Source of the DNA: Hydrogenophaga intermedia
GTDB taxonomy: Bacteria > Pseudomonadota > Gammaproteobacteria > Burkholderiales > Burkholderiaceae_C
NCBI RefSeq assembly: GCF_000723405.1
Contig: NZ_CCAE010000018.1
Coordinates: 20,534 to 84,533, forward strand
DNA: 64,000 bases
Direction: 5' to 3'
The notes beneath the pieces were generated by a model that saw nothing but the letters and a program-made list of their open reading frames with translations, searched no databases and was not told where the DNA came from. Positions 25,087 through 34,511 of this stretch are shown here, in pieces. Both the position numbers and the translations under genes were made by a program. Within the stretch, counting starts at the first letter, position 1, and every line of letters starts with the position of its first letter.

Positions 25087-25917
25087 ATGGCCTACAAGCA
25101 GGTTCTCGTCCACATGGATGCTCAGGCGCGCGCCGCCGTGCGCCTGAAGCTCGCGCGCCAGATGGCGCAGGCTCACGGCGCGGTGCTGGATGCGCTCTAC
25201 GCCGCCAGCCTGGTGCCTTCGGCCATGCCCTATCCCGAGTTCGGCGAGCACGCGTCGAGTCTGCTGCAGCGCGAGCTTCAGCGCTGCGCCGAGGCGCGCG
25301 CGGTCTTCGAGCGCGAGATGCGCCAGCCCGATGGCGACGCCGCCTGGAGCGAGCTCACCGTGTTCCCCCTGATCCAGGGTTTCGCCGAGCAGGCGCTGTT
25401 CGCTGATCTGTTGGTGCTGGGCCAGCACGACCCCGGCAGCATGCCGGCGCCCGACGTGCCCCCCGACTTCGTGGAAGGTGTGCTCGCCGCCAGCGGGCGG
25501 CCCGCGCTGGTGGTGCCTTACACCGGCGACTTCGAGCCACTGCCGCGGCGCATCGCCATTGCCTGGAAGCCCGGTCGTGAATCGATGCGCGCGGTGGTCG
25601 CCGCACTGCCGCTGCTGCAGCGTGCCGAGCGGGTGGACGTGCTGTGCTGGGCGCCCGAACCCGCCCCCGCGGTGCAGGGTCCGCGGCTGGATCTGCGCGG
25701 CTGGCTGCGGCTGCACGGCGTGTCGGTGCAGTGGCACGAAGACCCCATCGAGCCTGCCGACCTGGGCGAGCTGTTGCTCTCACGCGCCTGCGACCTGTCG
25801 GCCGACCTGCTCGTCATGGGCTGCTACGGTCACGCGCGCGTGCGCGAGTGGGTGCTGGGGGGCGTGAGTCGCACCGTGCTGCGCTCCATGACGCTGCCGG
25901 TGCTGATGTCTCATTGA
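25087..25917 (+). CDS. Tandem-domain universal stress protein (UspA family)
   Basis: 276 residues, two Usp-type domains. The first (1-140) is degenerate. The second ends with MGCYGHARVREWVLGGVSRT, the ATP-binding G-2x-G-9x-G(S/T)-type motif, and PVLMSH. Cytoplasmic stress protein, often induced at low oxygen or redox imbalance. AAGGAG lies 8 nt before the ATG, and an FNR-like box sits upstream. Convergent with the single-domain Usp gene. Confidence 0.88.
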   Translation: MAYKQVLVHMDAQARAAVRLKLARQMAQAHGAVLDALYAASLVPSAMPYPEFGEHASSLLQRELQRCAEARAVFEREMRQPDGDAAWSELTVFPLIQGFAEQALFADLLVLGQHDPGSMPAPDVPPDFVEGVLAASGRPALVVPYTGDFEPLPRRIAIAWKPGRESMRAVVAALPLLQRAERVDVLCWAPEPAPAVQGPRLDLRGWLRLHGVSVQWHEDPIEPADLGELLLSRACDLSADLLVMGCYGHARVREWVLGGVSRTVLRSMTLPVLMSH

Positions 25918-25948
25918 GCCTGTCGGCTCCGGTGCGGTCGCGCGGGCA

Positions 25949-26398
25949 TCAGATCGCGTCGTCGGGCCGGATCACCATCACCGGCGCAGGCGCCAGCCGG
26001 ATGATCTGTTCCGCACCGCTGCCCAGCACCAGGCGGTTGAAACCGCGGCGGCCGTGCGTGCCGACGACGATCAGGTCGGCTTTCCAGTCGCGCGCCACCC
26101 GCGCCACCGACTCACCCAGGCGCGGGCCCAGTTCGTCGATGAGCTGCGAGTCGCAGGCCACGCCCGCGGCCTTGACCGTGACCATGGCCTCGTCCAGCGC
26201 TTCGCGGGCCCAGGTGCGCGCGGCACCCAACAGATCGGCCGTGTACTCGTAGCCACTCACGTACATCAGCTCGTCGATCGCATGCATCACGCGGATCTGG
26301 CCGCCCATGGCGCGGGCGAGCTGGACGGCGGCGTCCAGGGCCTTCTTCGACGTCTCGCTGCCATCCACAGGCACGAGGATTCGCTGGAACGGGTTCAT
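25949..26398 (-). CDS. Universal stress protein UspA family
   Basis: 149 residues, single domain. Opens with FQRILVPVDGSETSKKAL and ends with VVGTHGRRGFNRLVLGSGAEQI, a complete ATP-binding motif, and PVMVIRP. The start at 26398 excludes a 26-residue in-frame extension lacking conservation. Divergent from the host-attachment-like gene; the 155-bp spacer holds an FNR-like box that could serve either gene. Confidence 0.9.
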   Translation of the reverse strand: MNPFQRILVPVDGSETSKKALDAAVQLARAMGGQIRVMHAIDELMYVSGYEYTADLLGAARTWAREALDEAMVTVKAAGVACDSQLIDELGPRLGESVARVARDWKADLIVVGTHGRRGFNRLVLGSGAEQIIRLAPAPVMVIRPDDAI

Positions 26399-26462
26399 GG
26401 CATGCACCTCCGCATCGGGCTGTTGATGGGCACCACTGTGCCGGGCCGGGCGGGCAGGCGCC

Positions 26463-26476
26463 TTGCGATGGATCAA
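26463..26476. promoter_or_regulatory. FNR/Anr-like box in divergent usp / host-attachment spacer
   Basis: TTGCGATGGATCAA has a perfect right half-site and a left half with two mismatches. A CTGCGCCTA motif lies about 30 bp downstream of its centre, similar to CTGCGCTTA below the box at 27023. Confidence 0.45.
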
Positions 26477-26553
26477 ATCCGCCGGCTGTCCCTGCGCCTA
26501 TCGTGGCTGTTCCGTCGGTGCCCGACCGACGCCCGCAGTCGAAGGAGACGAAC

Positions 26554-27000
26554 ATGCCTGCTGTCGAATGGTTTCTGGTGGCCTGCGCCGCGCACGCGCG
26601 GGTGATGCAACGCGAGCGCGGCATGCCCATGGTGCAGGTCGCTGCGTTCTCGCACCCGCAGTCCCGGCTCAAGGCCAGCGAATTGAGCGACGACCGCGCC
26701 GGTCGCGAATATGCGGACCGCGGCCATGGTGGCATGGCCTACGAGCCGCGCACGGACCCCGTGCACAAGGAGCACCAGCGCTTCGCGCGCGAACTGGCCG
26801 ACTACCTGGATGAGGGCGCCCGCGCCAGTGCCTACGGTTCACTCGTGGTGTTCGCCGGCAACCCATTCCTGGGCGATCTGCGCGAAGCGCTGAGCGATGG
26901 CACGCGCAGGCTGCTCAGAACCAGCCTGCCGGTGGACCTGAGCCACGTGGGCCCGGCCGAAATCGAGCGGCGCGTGGAGGACGAATTGGCCTCGACTTGA
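26554..27000 (+). CDS. Host-attachment-like protein (Host_attach/baeRF family)
   Basis: 148 residues. Begins WFLVACAAHARVMQRE, the family's usual start (A-D-A-x-x-A-R-V/I). Central KEHQRFARELADYLDEGARA and VVFAGNPFLGDLREAL, and the C-terminal VDLSHVGPAEIERRV, match proteins annotated as required for attachment to host cells, which have an eRF1-like fold. Cytoplasmic; true role unknown. SD AAGGAG. Sits among stress genes with FNR-like boxes, so anaerobic or stress control is likely. Confidence 0.8.
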   Translation: MPAVEWFLVACAAHARVMQRERGMPMVQVAAFSHPQSRLKASELSDDRAGREYADRGHGGMAYEPRTDPVHKEHQRFARELADYLDEGARASAYGSLVVFAGNPFLGDLREALSDGTRRLLRTSLPVDLSHVGPAEIERRVEDELAST

Positions 27001-27022
27001 ATCGAACGCACCGCGCCTGCGC

Positions 27023-27036
27023 TTGATGCCCGTCAA
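27023..27036. promoter_or_regulatory. FNR/Anr-like box upstream of small lipoprotein and protease
   Basis: TTGATGCCCGTCAA has one mismatch to TTGAT-N4-ATCAA. Its centre is 61 bp before the ATG at 27091, the same geometry as the box at 25019. CTGCGCTTA lies about 25-30 bp downstream in the -10 region. Confidence 0.6.
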
Positions 27037-27090
27037 GGTGATGGCGCCGCTCTGCGCTTAGTCTCAAATCCCAACGCAAAGGAGCGTGTC

Positions 27091-27396
27091 ATGAACCACT
27101 TTTCCATTCGATCCATCGCCGTGTTGCTCTCCCTGGTCGGCGCCGTCAGCGCGGGCTGCGCGCAAGGCGCTCGGCCAATGTCCGGCCCCTGGCACGCCGG
27201 GCCGAACCACACGCCTGGCTGGTCGATGATGAGCGAGCAGGAGCGCGCGCAGCATCACGCGCAGCTGCAAGCGGCCAAAACGCCTGAAGAATGTCAGCGC
27301 GTCATGGACGAACACCGGCGCCTGATGCAGCGCCGCGCAGCTGAACGCGGCATGCCCATGCAGTCCCCGCCTGAGGCTGCATGCCCTGCGCGGTGA
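27091..27396 (+). CDS. Small exported lipoprotein-like hypothetical protein
   Basis: 101 residues. Signal peptide with a possible lipobox (SAGC) or cleavage at AQG. The mature part is rich in Met, His, Gln and Glu (PMSGPWHAGPNH, SMMSEQERAQHHAQ) with one Cys and a helical region (EECQRVMDEHRRLMQRRAAE). This resembles small periplasmic Spy/CpxP-like or copper-handling proteins, but no family is certain. SD AAAGGAG 7 nt upstream. Followed 16 bp later by the protease gene. Confidence 0.7.
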   Translation: MNHFSIRSIAVLLSLVGAVSAGCAQGARPMSGPWHAGPNHTPGWSMMSEQERAQHHAQLQAAKTPEECQRVMDEHRRLMQRRAAERGMPMQSPPEAACPAR

Positions 27397-27412
27397 GCCG
27401 CGCACCCGAGCG

Positions 27413-28840
27413 ATGAGTGCCCGCGCCCGTCGCAGCTCCTGGCTGTGGAAGGCCGGGCTGCTGTTCGGGTTGTGCCTCGGCGCGGCGGTCGAGGCACGGG
27501 CCGGTGGCATCGCCACCTGCGCCGCACGGGCCTCGACGGCGCCGCCGGATTTCGTGCAGGCCGTGGCGCGCAACACGCCCGCGCTGGTGCACCTGCTCAC
27601 CGTGCGCGAATGGAGCGAAGAGGCGTCCGCGCCCGATGCCGAGCACCTGTTCCCGATGGCGGGCACCCGCCCGGCCCCTGCGCCGGACGACTCCGCGCAG
27701 ACCCGCTACGCCGAGCGCGTCACCGCCTCGGGCTTCGTGCTCTCGCCCGACGGCTTCATCCTCACCAGTGCGCACGCGGTGCTCGAGCGGCGCGAGGTCT
27801 GGGCGGTGCTGTCCGATGGCCGCCAGTTGCCAGCGCGTGTGGTCGGCATCGACCAGCACTCTGACGTGGCCCTGCTCAAGGTGGCGGCCGAGGGCTTGCC
27901 CGTGGCGCGCTTGGCAACAGCGGGCCCCGTGTGCGCTGGCCAGTGGGTGGCGGCGCTTGGCGCGCCCTTTGGCTTTGAACGGACCCTCACCGTCGGCGTT
28001 GTCAGCGCCGAGCCGCGCGTGCTGCCGGGTTATGCGGGCGTGGCGGTGATCCAGCTCAACGTGGCGCTCAACCCCGGCAGCTCGGGCGGGCCGCTGTTCA
28101 ACGCGGCAGGCGAGGTGGTGGGGGTCAACACCATGATCTTTTCATCCGCCGGCTTCTACCTCGGCATTTCTTTCGCAGTGCCCATCGGGCGCGCCTTGCA
28201 GGTGGCCGAGCGCTTGCGCATGGCCGCCGCTCGGCCGCCGGCGGCTTTCGTGGCCATCACGCAGCCGGTTTCACCCGCGCTCGCGCGCGCCTTCGGCCTG
28301 CCGCAGGCGGGCGGGGTGCTGGTGTCTGGTGACGACCCCGAGCCCGGCCCGGGCGGCGGCCTGCGGCGTGGCGACGTGGTGCTGGCCATCGACGGCCAAG
28401 CCATCGTCACCAGCGATGACCTGGACGACGCGGTGGCGGCTCGCGCACCGGGGACGACGATGCGCGTCGCAGTCTGGCGCGCCGGCCGGCGCGAGACCCT
28501 GCGCGTGAAGCTGCGCGCCGCGCGCAGCGAGGCGCTCACGTCCGACGCGGCACCAGACTCCGCACCGGCCCATCGCCTCGGGCTGCTGCTGGTCCCTGCG
28601 GCGCGCGCGGCGCAGTTGCCACCCGGTGTGTACGTGGAAAGCGCGAGCGGCGCCGCCTTGCTTGCAGGCCTGGATGGCGGCGATCGCATCGTCGCTGTCA
28701 ACGCCACGCCCGTGGCCTCGCCCGCGGAGTTCGACGCCGCCCTGGCCGGGCTCACGGCTGACACGGTGGCGCTGCTGGTCATGCGCGGGCCGATGTCGCT
28801 GTATGTGCCGGTGATGCGGGTGTTGACGCGCCCGCAGTGA
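27413..28840 (+). CDS. HtrA/DegP-like periplasmic serine protease with two PDZ domains
   Basis: 475 residues. Signal peptide ending at about residue 30 (EARA-GG). The trypsin-like domain has H121 (SAHAV), D151 (HSDVALL) and S224 (NPGSSGGPLF), so the triad is complete. Two PDZ-like domains follow (about 280-370 and 385-470). Likely degrades or refolds damaged envelope proteins. Position after the FNR-like box and small lipoprotein suggests a shared transcript. The start is weakly supported by SD. Confidence 0.87.
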   Translation: MSARARRSSWLWKAGLLFGLCLGAAVEARAGGIATCAARASTAPPDFVQAVARNTPALVHLLTVREWSEEASAPDAEHLFPMAGTRPAPAPDDSAQTRYAERVTASGFVLSPDGFILTSAHAVLERREVWAVLSDGRQLPARVVGIDQHSDVALLKVAAEGLPVARLATAGPVCAGQWVAALGAPFGFERTLTVGVVSAEPRVLPGYAGVAVIQLNVALNPGSSGGPLFNAAGEVVGVNTMIFSSAGFYLGISFAVPIGRALQVAERLRMAAARPPAAFVAITQPVSPALARAFGLPQAGGVLVSGDDPEPGPGGGLRRGDVVLAIDGQAIVTSDDLDDAVAARAPGTTMRVAVWRAGRRETLRVKLRAARSEALTSDAAPDSAPAHRLGLLLVPAARAAQLPPGVYVESASGAALLAGLDGGDRIVAVNATPVASPAEFDAALAGLTADTVALLVMRGPMSLYVPVMRVLTRPQ

Positions 28841-28883
28841 CCGCGTTGCACGCGTTGCCCGCGTGCGACGCGCGGAACAAAAA

Positions 28884-28912
28884 ACCCCGCACACCATGAC
28901 AGCGTGCGGGGT
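28884..28912 (-). terminator. Terminator downstream of tRNA-Thr
   Basis: ACCCCGCAC (28884-28892) pairs with GTGCGGGGT (28904-28912), with an 11-base loop. On the minus strand it is followed by five or more T. It ends the tRNA transcript about 10 bp after the CCA end. Confidence 0.75.
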
Positions 28913-28920
28913 CTTGAATC

Positions 28921-28996
28921 TGGTGCCGGAGAGAGGAGTCGAACCCCCGACCTTCTCATTACGAATGAGCTGCTCTACCAACTGAGCTACACCGGC
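28921..28996 (-). tRNA. tRNA-Thr (anticodon CGU)
   Basis: 76-nt cloverleaf on the minus strand: acceptor GCCGGTG paired with the 3' end, D-arm GCTCAGTTGGTAGAGC, anticodon loop TTCGTAA with anticodon CGT (DNA), T-loop GGTTCGACTCC, and an encoded CCA end. It reads ACG codons. Confidence 0.95.
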
Positions 28997-29006
28997 GAAG
29001 CCCGGC

Positions 29007-29012
29007 ATTATA
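29007..29012 (-). promoter_or_regulatory. Candidate -10 box of the tRNA-Thr promoter
   Basis: A perfect TATAAT on the minus strand lies 10 bp before the first tRNA base, followed by a GC-rich discriminator. No good -35 is seen 17 bp upstream. Confidence 0.5.
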
Positions 29013-29065
29013 GCCAAGCCTTCGGGCCGCCCGGGACCGTGGCGGCAGGGCGCCCCGGCGCGGGC

Positions 29066-30073
29066 TCAGCCCTCCCGGTGATAGGCGGTCACGCGCTCCA
29101 CCTCGTTCTTGCTGCCCAGGATCACGCTCACGCGTTCGTGCAGCTTGGTGGGCGTGATGTCGAGGATGCGCCCGCGCCCGTTGGTGGCGGCGCCGCCGGC
29201 CTGCTCCACCAGCCAGCTCATGGGGTTGGCCTCGTACATCAGGCGCAGCTTGCCGGGCTTGTCGGGCTCGCGCTTATCCCAGGGGTACATGAAGATGCCG
29301 CCGCGCGTGAGGATGCGGTGCACGTCGGCCACCATGCTGGCGATCCAGCGCATGTTGAAGTCCTTGCCGCGCGGGCCTTCCTTGCCCTGCAGGCATTCGT
29401 CGATGTAGCGCTTCACCGGGGCGTCCCAGTGGCGCATGTTGCTCATGTTGATCGCGAATTCCTTCGTGTCGGCGGGAATCTGCACGTCCTCCTGCGTGAG
29501 CACGAAGGAGCCTTGCTCGCGGTCCAGGGTGAACATGGCCACCCCGTCGCCCACCGTCAGCACCAGTGTGGTCTGCGGGCCGTAGACGCAGTAGCCAGCC
29601 GCCACCTGCTTGTGGCCGGGCTGCAGGAAGTCGCCTTCATCCACGCCGCGGTCGTCCTCGGGCATCTTCAGCACGCTGAAGATGGTGCCGATGCTGACGT
29701 TGACGTCGATGTTGGAGGAGCCGTCGAGCGGGTCGAACAGCAGCAGGTATTCGCCCTGCGGGTAACGGTTGGGCACCACGTAGATGCTGTCCATTTCCTC
29801 GCTGGCCATGGCCGCGAGGTGCCCGCCCCATTCGTTGGCCTCGATCAGGACCTCGTTGGCGATGATGTCCAGCTTCTTCTGGACCTCGCCCTGCACGTTC
29901 TCGCTGCCGGCGGTGCCCAGCACGCCGCCCAGCGCGCCCTTGTTCACGGCGTGGCTGATGCTCTTGCAGGAGCGCGCCACCACTTCGAGCAGCAGGCGCA
30001 ATTGCGAAGGGATGTGGCCGTCCACGCGCTGTTTCTCGACGAGGTAGCGGGTGAGGGAGATGCGTTGGCTCAT
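29066..30073 (-). CDS. fbp: Class I fructose-1,6-bisphosphatase
   Basis: 335 residues, the family's usual length. Contains the metal-binding [20 protein letters not shown] and the C-terminal [20 protein letters not shown]. Hydrolyses fructose-1,6-bisphosphate in gluconeogenesis and, in autotrophs, the Calvin cycle. The start at 30073 (MSQRISL) is preferred over an ATG six codons upstream. Gene follows pepN by 14 bp and is probably co-transcribed with it. Confidence 0.95.
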   Translation of the reverse strand: MSQRISLTRYLVEKQRVDGHIPSQLRLLLEVVARSCKSISHAVNKGALGGVLGTAGSENVQGEVQKKLDIIANEVLIEANEWGGHLAAMASEEMDSIYVVPNRYPQGEYLLLFDPLDGSSNIDVNVSIGTIFSVLKMPEDDRGVDEGDFLQPGHKQVAAGYCVYGPQTTLVLTVGDGVAMFTLDREQGSFVLTQEDVQIPADTKEFAINMSNMRHWDAPVKRYIDECLQGKEGPRGKDFNMRWIASMVADVHRILTRGGIFMYPWDKREPDKPGKLRLMYEANPMSWLVEQAGGAATNGRGRILDITPTKLHERVSVILGSKNEVERVTAYHREG

Positions 30074-30087
30074 GGTCTTGCTTCGGT

Positions 30088-32763
30088 TCAATCGTCGGAC
30101 AGCGCGCGGGTGACGACCTCGCGCACGTCATTGCTCAGGTCGGTCTGCGCGGCCACGCGGGCGATGGCCTCGCGCGCGGCACCGCGGTAGGGCTCGGCCA
30201 GCTTCTTCCAGCGGTCCAGCGCACGCGCCAGGCGCGCGGCCACCTGCGGGTTGAAGCGGTCGATCTCGATCACGCGCTCGCTCCAGAACACGTAGCCCGA
30301 AGCGTCGGCGCGGTGGAAGGCGCCCGGGTTGGCGTTGCAGTAGCTGAAGATGACGCTGCGCGCCCGGTTGGGGTTGCGCAGGTTGAAGTCGCGGTGCGCC
30401 ATGAGCTGCTTCACCGCCGGCAGCACGTTGCCGCCGCGATCTGGCGCGCCGGCCTGCAGCGCGAACCACTTGTCCAGCACCAAGGCTTCGTCGCGGAACA
30501 GGCTGTGGAAGCGCGCAAGCGCCTCGCTCGCCAGCGCATGGTCGGCCACCACCAGGGCCGACAGCGCGTTGAAGCGGTCGGTCATGTTGCCGGCGTCCTT
30601 GAAGCGCTGGTAGGCCTTGCCGGGCCACACGGTGTCACCGGTTCGACGCGCGTTCAGGCACAGCATGGTGAGCGCCATGCCCGCCAGGGCGCGGCGGCCC
30701 GCGCTCAGCGGGTCGGGGCGGTAGGCGCCGTTGTCCTTGTGCGCCTCGTGGGCCCAGGCCCAGTCGGCCTGCAGGGCGTCGGCGAGTTGTTCGCGCATGG
30801 CCTCGCGCACGGCGTGCACGCGCTGCGGGTCCACCACGTCCAGTTGCTCGGCGATGTAGGTCTCGCTGGGCAGGGTGAGCGCGAGCTCCTTGAAGGCCGC
30901 GTCGAATTGGTGGTGGCGCAGCACCGCGCGCATGGCGCCGATGAAGGCGGCGTCCAGCGGTGCGTCCACCGGGCCGGGGGCGGCAATGGCCGCCAGTGCG
31001 CGGCGCAGCGCCAGGCGCTGCCCGGCTTCCCAACGGTTGAAGGGGTCGCTGTCGTGGGCCAGCAGGTTCAGCAACTGCTCGTCGCTGTAGTCGCACTCCA
31101 GCACCACGGGGGCCGAGAAACCGCGCAACAGCGAGGGCACGGGCGCGCTGTCGATATCCTCGAACACCACGCTCTGGCTCACGTCCGTCAGCACGAAGAG
31201 GCGCTGTTCGGGCGACAGCGGCAGTTCGCGGCCGGACGCGTCGAGCAGGCCCAGCGCCACCGGAATCACGAAGGGCTGCTTGAGCGCCTGGCCCGGCGTG
31301 GGCGCGCAGCGCTGCGTCAGCGACAGCGTGTAGCGGCGCGCCGCGGCGTCGTAGTGGCCCTCGGCGCGCACGCGCGGCGTGCCGGCCTGGCTGTACCAAC
31401 GCTTGAAGGGTTCCAGCAGGCGCGCCAGTGCGCTGTCGGGGTTGGCGTCGGCGATGGCCTGGGCGAAGTCGTCGCAGGTCACGGCCTGGCCATCGTGGCG
31501 CTCGAAGTAGAGCTTCATGCCGCGCGCGAAGCCGTCCCGTCCGACGAGGGTCTGCATCATGCGCACGACCTCGGCGCCTTTTTCGTAGACCGTGACGGTG
31601 TAGAAGTTGTTGATCTCGACGTAGCTGTCGGGGCGCACCGGGTGGGCCATGGGGCCGGCGTCTTCGGGGAACTGCGCGGTGCGCAGCACGCGCACGTCCT
31701 CGATGCGCTTGACCGCGCGCGCCGAGGCCTCGGCGCACAGGTCCATGCTGAACTCCTGGTCGCGGAAGACCGTGAGGCCTTCTTTCAACGAGAGCTGGAA
31801 CCAGTCACGGCAGGTGACGCGGTTGCCCGTCCAGTTGTGGAAGTACTCGTGGCCCACCACCGACTCGATGTTGGCGAAGTCGGTGTCGGTGGCCGTGGCG
31901 GCGTTGGCCAGCACGTACTTGGTGTTGAAGATGTTGAGGCCCTTGTTCTCCATCGCGCCCATGTTGAAGTCGCTGGTGGCGACGATCATGAAGCGCTCCA
32001 GGTCGAGCGGCAGGCCGAAGCGGGCCTCGTCCCAGGCCACGCTGGCCATGAGCGAGTTCATGGCGTGCTCGGTCTTGTCCATGTCGCCGCGGCGCACGTA
32101 GACCTGCAGGAGGTGGTCCTTGCCGCTGCGCGAGACGATGCGCTGCTCGCGCCCGACAAGTTGGCCCGCCACCAGGGCGAAGAGGTAGCAGGGCTTGCGG
32201 TGCGGGTCCACCCACTTGGCGAAGTGGCGACCTTCCGCGAGATCACCCGATTCCACCAGGTTGCCGTTGGACAGCAGCACCGGGTAGCGCTGCTTGTCGG
32301 CGCGCAGCGTCACGGTGTAGCTGGCCATCACGTCGGGCCGGTCCAGGAAGTAGGTGATGCGTCGAAAGCCCTCGGCCTCGCACTGCGTGAAGAAGGTGCC
32401 CTGGCTCACGTACAGGCCCATGAGCTGGCTGTTCTTCTCGGGCGCGCAGGTGGTGAAGATCTCCAGCGTGAAGGGGGCCTCTCCTTCGGGCAGGCTGTCC
32501 AGCACGAGCTGGCCGGCGTCCATCCTGAACGAACAACCCGCGCCGTTGACCAGCACGCGCGCGAGGTTGAGGTCCTCGCCGTCCAGGCGCAGCGACTGCG
32601 CGGGCACCGCCGCATTGCGCCGCAGCGTCATGCGGTTGAGCACGCGCGTCTTGGCAGGATCCAGGTCGAACGTGAGTTCGACCGTGTCGATCCAGTACGC
32701 GGGCGGGGCGTAATCTTCACGGCGCACCACGGTGGTGGGGCCTTCACGCAGAGAACTCATCAT
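30088..32763 (-). CDS. pepN: Aminopeptidase N (M1 family)
   Basis: 891 residues. Exopeptidase motif GAMEN and zinc motif HEYFHNW with the downstream Glu ([13 protein letters not shown]). The C-terminal DUF3458-type Ig and helical domains of bacterial PepN are present. A cytosolic enzyme releasing N-terminal residues from peptides. The tandem ATGATG leaves 32763 or 32760 as start. Begins 3 bp after the prfB stop. Confidence 0.95.
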   Translation of the reverse strand: MMSSLREGPTTVVRREDYAPPAYWIDTVELTFDLDPAKTRVLNRMTLRRNAAVPAQSLRLDGEDLNLARVLVNGAGCSFRMDAGQLVLDSLPEGEAPFTLEIFTTCAPEKNSQLMGLYVSQGTFFTQCEAEGFRRITYFLDRPDVMASYTVTLRADKQRYPVLLSNGNLVESGDLAEGRHFAKWVDPHRKPCYLFALVAGQLVGREQRIVSRSGKDHLLQVYVRRGDMDKTEHAMNSLMASVAWDEARFGLPLDLERFMIVATSDFNMGAMENKGLNIFNTKYVLANAATATDTDFANIESVVGHEYFHNWTGNRVTCRDWFQLSLKEGLTVFRDQEFSMDLCAEASARAVKRIEDVRVLRTAQFPEDAGPMAHPVRPDSYVEINNFYTVTVYEKGAEVVRMMQTLVGRDGFARGMKLYFERHDGQAVTCDDFAQAIADANPDSALARLLEPFKRWYSQAGTPRVRAEGHYDAAARRYTLSLTQRCAPTPGQALKQPFVIPVALGLLDASGRELPLSPEQRLFVLTDVSQSVVFEDIDSAPVPSLLRGFSAPVVLECDYSDEQLLNLLAHDSDPFNRWEAGQRLALRRALAAIAAPGPVDAPLDAAFIGAMRAVLRHHQFDAAFKELALTLPSETYIAEQLDVVDPQRVHAVREAMREQLADALQADWAWAHEAHKDNGAYRPDPLSAGRRALAGMALTMLCLNARRTGDTVWPGKAYQRFKDAGNMTDRFNALSALVVADHALASEALARFHSLFRDEALVLDKWFALQAGAPDRGGNVLPAVKQLMAHRDFNLRNPNRARSVIFSYCNANPGAFHRADASGYVFWSERVIEIDRFNPQVAARLARALDRWKKLAEPYRGAAREAIARVAAQTDLSNDVREVVTRALSDD

Positions 32764-32766
32764 GGA

Positions 32767-33871
32767 TCAGACCCCTTGTTTGAGCGAGGCTTCGATGAAC
32801 GGGTCGAGGTCGCCGTCCAGCACCTTCTGGGTGGCGGAGATCTCGACGTTGGTGCGCAGGTCCTTGATGCGGCTGTTGTCCAGCACGTAGGAGCGGATCT
32901 GGTGGCCCCAGCCCACGTCGGTCTTGGTGTCCTCCAGCTTCTGCTGCTCTTCCATGCGCTTGCGCATCTCATGGTCGTACAGGCGGCTGCGCAGGCGCTG
33001 CCAGGCCAGGTCGCGGTTGCTGTGCTGGCTGCGGCTGTCCTGGCACTGCACCACGATGCCGGTGGGCATGTGCGTCAGGCGCACGGCCGAGTCCGTCTTG
33101 TTGATGTGCTGGCCACCGGCGCCGCTGGCGCGGTAGGTGTCCACGCGCACGTCGGCGGGGTTGATGTCGATCTGGATCGAGTCGTCGATCTCGGGGTAGA
33201 CGAACACCGAGGCGAACGAGGTGTGGCGCCCGCCCGAGCTGTCGAAGGGGCTCTTGCGCACCAGGCGGTGCACGCCGGTTTCGGTGCGCAGCAGGCCGAA
33301 GGCGTACTCGCCCTCGATCTTGATGGTGGCGCTCTTGATGCCGGCCGTGTCGCCGGGCGTCTCGTCTTCCACCGTGGTGCTGAAGCCTTTGCGCTCGGCG
33401 TAGCGCAGGTACTGGCGCAGCAGCATGCTGGCCCAGTCGCAGGCTTCGGTGCCGCCGGCGCCGGCCTGGATGTCGAGGAAACAGTTGAGTGGGTCCGCCG
33501 GGTTGTTGAACATGCGGCGGAATTCGAGCTTCTCGACGTCGGCCGCGATCTTGGTGGCCTCTGCCGCAATGGTCTGCAGGCCGGCGTGGTCGTCGTCGGC
33601 GGCGGACATCTCGTGGAGTTCGGTGTTGTCGGCCAGCTCACCGGCCAGCCGGTCCAGCACCAGCACCACGTCTTCCAGGCTCTTCTTTTCCTTGCCGAGT
33701 TCCTGGGCACGCTTGGGGTTGTCCCAGACGGTGGGGTCCTCCAGCGCGGACTCGACTTCCTTCAGCTTCGATGCCTTGGCATCGTAGTCAAAGATACCTC
33801 CGCAGCTCGACCACGCGGGTGGTCAGGTCATCGAGTTGCGTGCGGATGGCATTGATCTGTTCGGCGTCCAT
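32767..33871 (-). CDS. prfB: Peptide chain release factor 2, with programmed +1 frameshift
   Basis: Translation starts at the ATG at 33871 ([15 protein letters not shown]), reaches an in-frame TGA at 33790-33788 after RRYL, shifts +1 and continues as [14 protein letters not shown] to the stop at 32767. The span of 1,105 bases is 3n+1, as expected. The product is 367 residues with the tripeptide anticodon SPF (KSPFDSSGG) and the peptidyl-hydrolysis motif GGQ ([15 protein letters not shown]). It terminates at UGA and UAA. Annotating only the open frame from 33669 would lose the N terminus. Confidence 0.95.
33787..33802 (-). other. Programmed +1 frameshift site of prfB
   Basis: Minus-strand CGGAGGTATCTTTGAC: an internal SD-like GGAGG three bases before the slippery CTT, followed by the stop TGA and a C, which makes a weak terminator. 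RF2 autoregulation depends on this stop. Confidence 0.93.
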
Positions 33872-33942
33872 GGCGGTTCCTGCGTGTCTTCGGCGAAAAA
33901 GGGCGATTTTCTCATGCAGGGGAGGGCATCGGGGCGGGGCAC

Positions 33943-34452
33943 CTAGAAGCGCACCGTGGTGCCCACCATGAAGGCCGCCGTGCCCAGGAATTGCACCTCC
34001 AGCGAGAGCCGATCGTTGAGGCGGTAACCCACGGAGGGGATGATCGCCGGCGCGAAGCCGCCCACGTTCAGCGGCACCTTGTCCTTGTACTTGCCCACGT
34101 AGCCGTAGATGATGCCGGCGCTCACGGAGACGTAGACCTCGGGCCAGCGCGTGAACAGGTCCGGGATGCTCTTGGCCACATAGGCGTAGGCCGAGGGCTG
34201 GCCGAACGAGTTGTTGAACAGCGCCACGCCGCACATCTGGTTGTTCGGCAGGCGCCGGCTCAGGCTCATCAGGTAGACCTGCCGGTGCTCCTCGTCGAAG
34301 CGCCAGTGGTGGGTGTAGGGCGAAGCAAAGACCTCGTACCGCGGCTCGCCCTCGGGTAATGGGTCGTCCCAGCCAGGGCAGAGGTTGACGGCGAAGGCCG
34401 GTCCGGAGGCGATCAGGACGGCGAGGGCAAGGGATGGTCGGCGAAGCGGCAT
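33943..34452 (-). CDS. Outer-membrane beta-barrel-like protein, unknown function
   Basis: 169 residues with a signal peptide (SGPAFA-VNL). The mature part alternates aromatic and polar residues (YEVFASPYTHHWRFDEEHRQVYLMSL; FNNSFGQPSAYAYVAK) and ends in VGTTVRF with a terminal Phe, as in outer-membrane barrels. Homologues in this group of bacteria are sometimes labelled sn-glycerol-3-phosphate transporter, for which I see no support. The size would fit an eight-stranded barrel, PagP/PagL-like, but no catalytic signature is evident. Confidence 0.7.
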   Translation of the reverse strand: MPLRRPSLALAVLIASGPAFAVNLCPGWDDPLPEGEPRYEVFASPYTHHWRFDEEHRQVYLMSLSRRLPNNQMCGVALFNNSFGQPSAYAYVAKSIPDLFTRWPEVYVSVSAGIIYGYVGKYKDKVPLNVGGFAPAIIPSVGYRLNDRLSLEVQFLGTAAFMVGTTVRF

Positions 34453-34511
34453 CGGGCAAGTCTGCCCGAATACCGTACAGGCTGTGCCAGCAGGGTGCAA
34501 CAGCCGGTGAA

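Noticed and set aside
30313..33855. 1,180-codon + strand open frame across pepN and prfB
   Set aside because: Antisense to two certain genes and compositionally an artefact of GC-rich third positions.
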